From Halomonas sp. 328 (GTDB lineage: Bacteria > Pseudomonadota > Gammaproteobacteria > Pseudomonadales > Halomonadaceae), in NCBI RefSeq assembly GCF_015645095.1, contig NZ_JADOTW010000001.1, positions 62,001 through 126,000 on the forward strand: a stretch of DNA of 64,000 bases. The letters are read 5' to 3'. A model generated the notes under the pieces. That model saw only the letters and a program-made list of their open reading frames with translations. It had not been told where the DNA came from and ran no database searches. This document shows positions 57,897 through 64,000 of the stretch, one piece after another (position 1 is the first letter of the stretch; each line of letters opens with the position of its first letter). The position numbers and the translations under genes are program-made.

Positions 57897-59288
57897 CTAA
57901 CCTTCCCCGCGGCGCAATAGCAGCACCGACTCCAGGTGCGCCGTCTGGGCGAACATGTCCGCCACGGCGCCGCGCTCCGGGCGAAAGCCCCCCGCCGCCA
58001 GGATGGCGGCATCCCGGGCCAGGGTCGCCGGGTCACAGGAGACATAGAGTACCCGCGCCACCGCCCCCTGCTTGGCCAGGACGCGACATACCGCCTCGGC
58101 GCCCTCCCGGGGCGGGTCGAGCAGCACGCCCGTCGCCGGCACCGCGTCGAGCAGTTGCGCCACCGCCTCGGGGTCGTTGAGGTTCGCCTGGCGCGCCGCG
58201 AGGGGAAGGTCATTGGCCCGGGCGTTGTCGGCCAGGCGCTCGACCATCGCCGGGCTGCCCTCCACGCCGGTGACCTGGGCCCCGGCGAAAGCCAGGGGCA
58301 GGCTGAAGTTGCCGACCCCGGCGAACAGGTCCAGCACGGCCTCGCCGGCGGCCGGCGCCAGCCACGCCAGGGCCGTCTCCACCAGGGCACGATTGACCTC
58401 ACCATTGACCTGGACGAAGTCGCCCGGGGCGAAGTTCACCCGAACCTCACCCAGGGCATAGTGCAGGCTCGGCGCCGCGCCGAGCCAGCGCAGCTCGGGG
58501 GCCTCGCGACCCACCAGCCAGGCCAGGTGCACGCCCTGGCGCTCGGCGAAGGCTCGCCAGCGCTCGGCGTCGCGGGGGTTGTCACGCAACTGGCGCACCA
58601 CCAGGGCGACCCCGGCGTCGCTATCGATCAGCTCCAGGTGGCCCACCTGGCGGGGCGCCTCCAGGGTCTGGAGGTGCGCCCGCAGCGCCGGAAGCAGTCG
58701 CGCCAGGGCCGGCACCAGCACCGGGCAGGCGGCGAGATCCACCAGGTGGTGGCTGCGCCGACCGCGAAAGCCCAGATGGAGAGTCCCCTCGGCATCGAGG
58801 CGCACGCCGAGGCGCGCCCGGCGCCGATAGCCAAGCCCCTCGCCCGCCAGCAATTCCGGCGGTGCCGCCAGGGCCACGCCCTGGCGTGCCAACTGTTCGG
58901 TGAGCACCGCCTGCTTGTGGCGCCGCTGGGCGTCCAGGGCCAGGTGCTGGAGGTCGCAACCACCGCAGCTGCCGTAATGGTCGCAGGGTGGCTCGACCCG
59001 CTCCGGGGCGGCGGTAATCACCTCGCGTAGGTGGGCTTCGTCGAAGCGCTTGCGCTGGCGATGCACCGCCAGGCGCACCCGCTCGCCGGGCAGGGCGCCC
59101 TCGACGAAGCAGGCCTTGCCGTCGTCGCCATGGGCCAGCCCGCGGCCATCGTGGGCCAGGCGTTCGATCAAGACCCCGGCCTCGCTGTCGGAGGGTTCGG
59201 ACGCGGGCGCCGAGGTGGCGGCGCGACCACTCAGGCCCGACACCCCGGAGCGGCGCCGCGGTGGGCGGCGTTTTCCTAGCATCGCCAT
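57897..59288 (-). CDS. rlmD: 23S rRNA (uracil-1939-C5) methyltransferase
   Basis: A 463-residue enzyme. After a basic N terminus comes a TRAM domain (about 38-95). The iron-sulfur cluster cysteines are in CDHYGSCGGCDLQHL with a fourth in AACPVLV. The SAM-binding part has LDLFAGVGNFSLPLA, and the catalytic cysteine is in YVSCDPATLARD after LLDPPREGA. It methylates U1939 of 23S rRNA. It starts one base after the cysM stop, so the two form an operon. relA lies 268 bp further on. Confidence 0.95.
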   Translation of the reverse strand: MAMLGKRRPPRRRSGVSGLSGRAATSAPASEPSDSEAGVLIERLAHDGRGLAHGDDGKACFVEGALPGERVRLAVHRQRKRFDEAHLREVITAAPERVEPPCDHYGSCGGCDLQHLALDAQRRHKQAVLTEQLARQGVALAAPPELLAGEGLGYRRRARLGVRLDAEGTLHLGFRGRRSHHLVDLAACPVLVPALARLLPALRAHLQTLEAPRQVGHLELIDSDAGVALVVRQLRDNPRDAERWRAFAERQGVHLAWLVGREAPELRWLGAAPSLHYALGEVRVNFAPGDFVQVNGEVNRALVETALAWLAPAAGEAVLDLFAGVGNFSLPLAFAGAQVTGVEGSPAMVERLADNARANDLPLAARQANLNDPEAVAQLLDAVPATGVLLDPPREGAEAVCRVLAKQGAVARVLYVSCDPATLARDAAILAAGGFRPERGAVADMFAQTAHLESVLLLRRGEG

Positions 59289-59289
59289 C

Positions 59290-60180
59290 TCAGGCTCCGA
59301 ACAGGCCGGTGGAGAGGTAGCGATCGCCGCGGTCGCAGACGATAAAGACGATCACCGCGTTCTCCACCTGCTCGGCGATACGCAGGGCCCCGGCCAGGGC
59401 ACCGCCGGAGGAGACCCCGGCCATGATGCCCTCCTCCCGGGCCAGGCGACGCATATGGATCTCGGCCTCCTCCTGGCCGATATCCAGCACCTGGTCGACG
59501 CGGCTGGCATCGAAGATCTTCGGCAAGTACTCGGCGGGCCAACGGCGGATGCCGGCGATGCTGGCACCATCCTCCGGTTGCAGGCCGACGATCTGCACCT
59601 CGGGATTCCGTTCCTTGAGGTAGCGGGAGACCCCCATGATGGTGCCGGTGGTGCCCATGGAGCTGACGAAGTGGGTGATCCGCCCCTCGGTCTGGCGCCA
59701 CAGCTCGGGGCCGGTGCCCTGGTAGTGGGCCAGGGGGTTGTCGGGGTTGGCGAACTGGTCGAGCCCCTTGCCCTCGCCCCGACTGATCATCGCCTCGGCC
59801 AGGTCGCGGGCCGCCTCCATGCCCCCCTCCTTGGTCACGCTGATCAGTTCGGCACCATAGGCGGCCATGGCCTGCTTGCGCTCCTCGGAGGCGCTCTCGG
59901 GCATGATCAGCACCATGCGGTAGCCCTTGATGGCGGCGGCCATGGCCAGGGCGATGCCGGTATTGCCGGAGGTGGCCTCCACCAGGGTGTCGCCGGGGCG
60001 GATCTCGCCGCGGGCCTCGGCCTGCTGGATCATCGACAGGGCCGGGCGATCCTTGACGGAGCCCGCCGGGTTGTTGCCCTCCAGCTTGGCCAGCAGGGTG
60101 TTGTTGCGGCCGGCGGAGATGCGCTGCAGGCGCACCAGGGGCGTGTTGCCGACCACGTCCTCGAGGGTGGGAAACTGCAT
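59290..60180 (-). CDS. cysM: cysteine synthase B
   Basis: A 296-residue PLP enzyme. EGNNPAGSVKDRPAL carries the PLP lysine (Lys43), EATSGNTGIALAM the substrate loop, and SSMGTTGTIMGVSRY and SSGGALAGALR the phosphate-binding parts. NNPAGSVKDR and GIRRWPAEYLP are typical of CysM as against CysK. It makes cysteine from O-acetylserine and sulfide or thiosulfate. It is divergent from gacS and upstream of rlmD. Confidence 0.95.
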   Translation of the reverse strand: MQFPTLEDVVGNTPLVRLQRISAGRNNTLLAKLEGNNPAGSVKDRPALSMIQQAEARGEIRPGDTLVEATSGNTGIALAMAAAIKGYRMVLIMPESASEERKQAMAAYGAELISVTKEGGMEAARDLAEAMISRGEGKGLDQFANPDNPLAHYQGTGPELWRQTEGRITHFVSSMGTTGTIMGVSRYLKERNPEVQIVGLQPEDGASIAGIRRWPAEYLPKIFDASRVDQVLDIGQEEAEIHMRRLAREEGIMAGVSSGGALAGALRIAEQVENAVIVFIVCDRGDRYLSTGLFGA

Positions 60181-60192
60181 CTAACTTTCCTT

Positions 60193-60239
60193 ATGGAAAC
60201 GTTTTTTCCATTATATCCGTGGGACCGGCCGGGTGACAG
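60193..60239 (-). promoter_or_regulatory. cysM promoter with inverted repeat
   Basis: On the minus strand CTGTCA (60239-60234) and a perfect TATAAT (60215-60210) are 18 bp apart. An inverted repeat ATGGAAA/TTTCCAT (60193-60199 with 60205-60211) overlaps the -10 and the start of transcription. GTGACA at 60233-60238 on the plus strand may serve as -35 for the divergent gacS gene. Confidence 0.6.
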
Positions 60240-60297
60240 TGATGATCCCCGGCTGTGTCATACTGTCCGCCAACACTTGGCGCCATGGGAAGCCCCG

Positions 60298-63003
<2,706 letters not shown>

Positions 63004-63035
63004 CCGGCCCGGGGCATTAGCGCCCCGGGTGCGGC

Positions 63036-63818
63036 TCAGTCCTCGTGGTCGTGATCATGGGCTTCCAGCGCCGCCACGAAGCCTGCCTCCTGGCCGGCGA
63101 TGATCAGTCGCTTCATCTCCGCCACCGCCTCCTTGAGGCCCACGAAGAGGGCCCGGGCGATGATCGCATGGCCGATATTGAGCTCATGCAGGCCGGGAAT
63201 GGCGGCGATCGCCTCCACGTTGTGGTAGTGCAGGCCATGACCGGCATTGACGATCAACCCCAGCTCGCCGGCCAGCTCGGCGGCGGCGGCGATCCGCGCA
63301 TGCTCCTGGCGTGCCGCCTCACCGCTGGCCTCGGCATAGGCGCCGGTATGCAGCTCGATCACCGGGGCGCCGGCCTTGACGGCGGCCTCGATCTGGCTCG
63401 GCTCCGGGTCGACGAACAGCGACACCTCGCAGCCCACGGCGGCCAGGCGGGTACAGGCCGCGGCGATCGCCGCGAAGCCACCCACCACGTCCAGGCCCCC
63501 CTCGGTGGTCAGCTCCTCGCGCTTCTCCGGCACCAGGCAGACATGCGCCGGACGGACCTCCTCGGCCAGGGCCAGCATCTCCTCGGTGACCGCCATCTCC
63601 AGGTTCATGCGGGTATTGAGCACCTCGGCCAGCAGGCGCACGTCGCGCTCCTGGATATGCCGGCGATCCTCGCGCAGGTGCACGGTGATGCCGTCGGCGC
63701 CGGCCTCCTCGGCCAGCAGCGCCGCCTGCACCGGGTCCGGATAGCGGGTGCCACGGGCCTGACGCAGGGTGGCGATATGATCGATATTGACGCCGAGCAG
63801 AATGCGGGGGGGGTGCAT
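63036..63818 (-). CDS. pdxJ: pyridoxine 5'-phosphate synthase
   Basis: A 260-residue TIM-barrel enzyme. [40 protein letters not shown] and [10 protein letters not shown] to LNIGHAII are the conserved active-site blocks of PdxJ. It joins 1-deoxyxylulose 5-phosphate and 3-amino-2-oxopropyl phosphate in vitamin B6 synthesis. It ends in a short histidine/aspartate tail (DHDHED). It is convergent with barA. In related genomes recO and era often lie upstream, which here would be beyond the window. Confidence 0.96.
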   Translation of the reverse strand: MHPPRILLGVNIDHIATLRQARGTRYPDPVQAALLAEEAGADGITVHLREDRRHIQERDVRLLAEVLNTRMNLEMAVTEEMLALAEEVRPAHVCLVPEKREELTTEGGLDVVGGFAAIAAACTRLAAVGCEVSLFVDPEPSQIEAAVKAGAPVIELHTGAYAEASGEAARQEHARIAAAAELAGELGLIVNAGHGLHYHNVEAIAAIPGLHELNIGHAIIARALFVGLKEAVAEMKRLIIAGQEAGFVAALEAHDHDHED

Positions 63819-64000
63819 AAGGGTCTCCAGGAACAGGGGAATTCAAGGCACAAGAGTAAAGGGAGAGGATACAGGCTGGAAGCCAGCAGACTAGGGCCAA
63901 CGGGCAAGAGGAGCGAGCGATTTCGCCGGGGCGCCGACGGGTAGCGAGCCGGGTAGCGCAAAATCGACAGGGATGTCGAGTTAGGGCCGGCAACAGGGAG
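63819..64000. other. gene-free window end with a third GGA hairpin
   Basis: No coding sequence is supported. At 63964-63979 a hairpin with arms TCGAC/GTCGA holds the hexaloop AGGGAT. The core ACAGGGATGT equals the published CsrA high-affinity consensus core ACARGGAUGU. It resembles hairpin 1 of the repeats at 30491 and 57793; the second hairpin would lie beyond the window. Confidence 0.5.

Noticed and set aside
59050-60297. N-terminal extension of the sensor kinase across cysM and rlmD
   Set aside because: It is antisense to cysM and rlmD and ends at a normal start with GGGAAG at 60298.

Overview
The window is ordinary chromosome of a high-GC gammaproteobacterium, most likely a member of the Halomonadaceae (Halomonas or a close relative). 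This rests on protein character (PolB, YejK, TopB, ProS, DosC and RelA all read as gammaproteobacterial orthologues), on the gene order gacS - cysM - rlmD - relA - mazG with pdxJ beside gacS (an order known from Pseudomonas-like genomes), and on the strong G/C third-position bias. No rRNA, tRNA, insertion sequence, prophage or CRISPR array was found. All assignments are from reading the sequence; no database search was run.

Layout. 1-3200: glutathione transferase-like protein, parvulin PpiC and a YadGH-type ABC exporter. 3201-11997: eight consecutive minus-strand genes for exported, lipid-anchored or membrane proteins of mostly unknown function, including an HExxH protein and an OmpA-like protein. 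12250-15609: a periplasmic molybdopterin-fold protein, a histidine kinase and a receiver-PAS-LuxR regulator. 15682-20867: yejK, then polB, trxC, a metallophosphoesterase and a cupin. 20868-21517: no protein gene, but signs of a structured minus-strand RNA. 21518-30491: a beta-hydroxyacid dehydrogenase, MoxR-VWA, SatD-DUF3307-AmiD, SutR/YdcO, and a GNAT-nitrilase pair. 30742-35758: proS, a lytic transglycosylase and a large EAL protein. 35875-44122: a 40-residue membrane protein, SlyD-like PPIase, RfaH, AmpG, a SEC-C/TPR protein, a 631-residue membrane protein and an ABC1 kinase-like protein. 44224-51546: topB, panE, a UbiA-type prenyltransferase, an ethylbenzene-dehydrogenase-related haem protein, a DUF2231-like membrane protein and an oxygen-sensing diguanylate cyclase (DosC type). 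51874-63818: ppc, mazG, relA, rlmD, cysM, gacS/barA and pdxJ.

Three threads join regions. (1) Oxygen: FNR/ANR-type boxes lie upstream of the UbiA-type gene, the haem-protein operon and the 40-residue membrane protein. In all three the centre is about 41.5 bp before a plausible start of transcription, and a haem-type DosC lies next door. (2) Gac/Rsm: the window encodes GacS/BarA, has a candidate GacA-box-driven RNA at about 21000-21187, and carries intergenic hairpins with conserved A(T/G)GGA hexaloops on differing but complementary arms, which look like CsrA/RsmA sites. (3) Tail duplications: copies of the 3' ends of ampG and ppc lie just downstream of those genes.

The best candidates for something undescribed are the ANR-controlled prenyltransferase/haem-protein locus, the covarying GGA-hairpin repeat, and the 3201-11997 envelope cluster.
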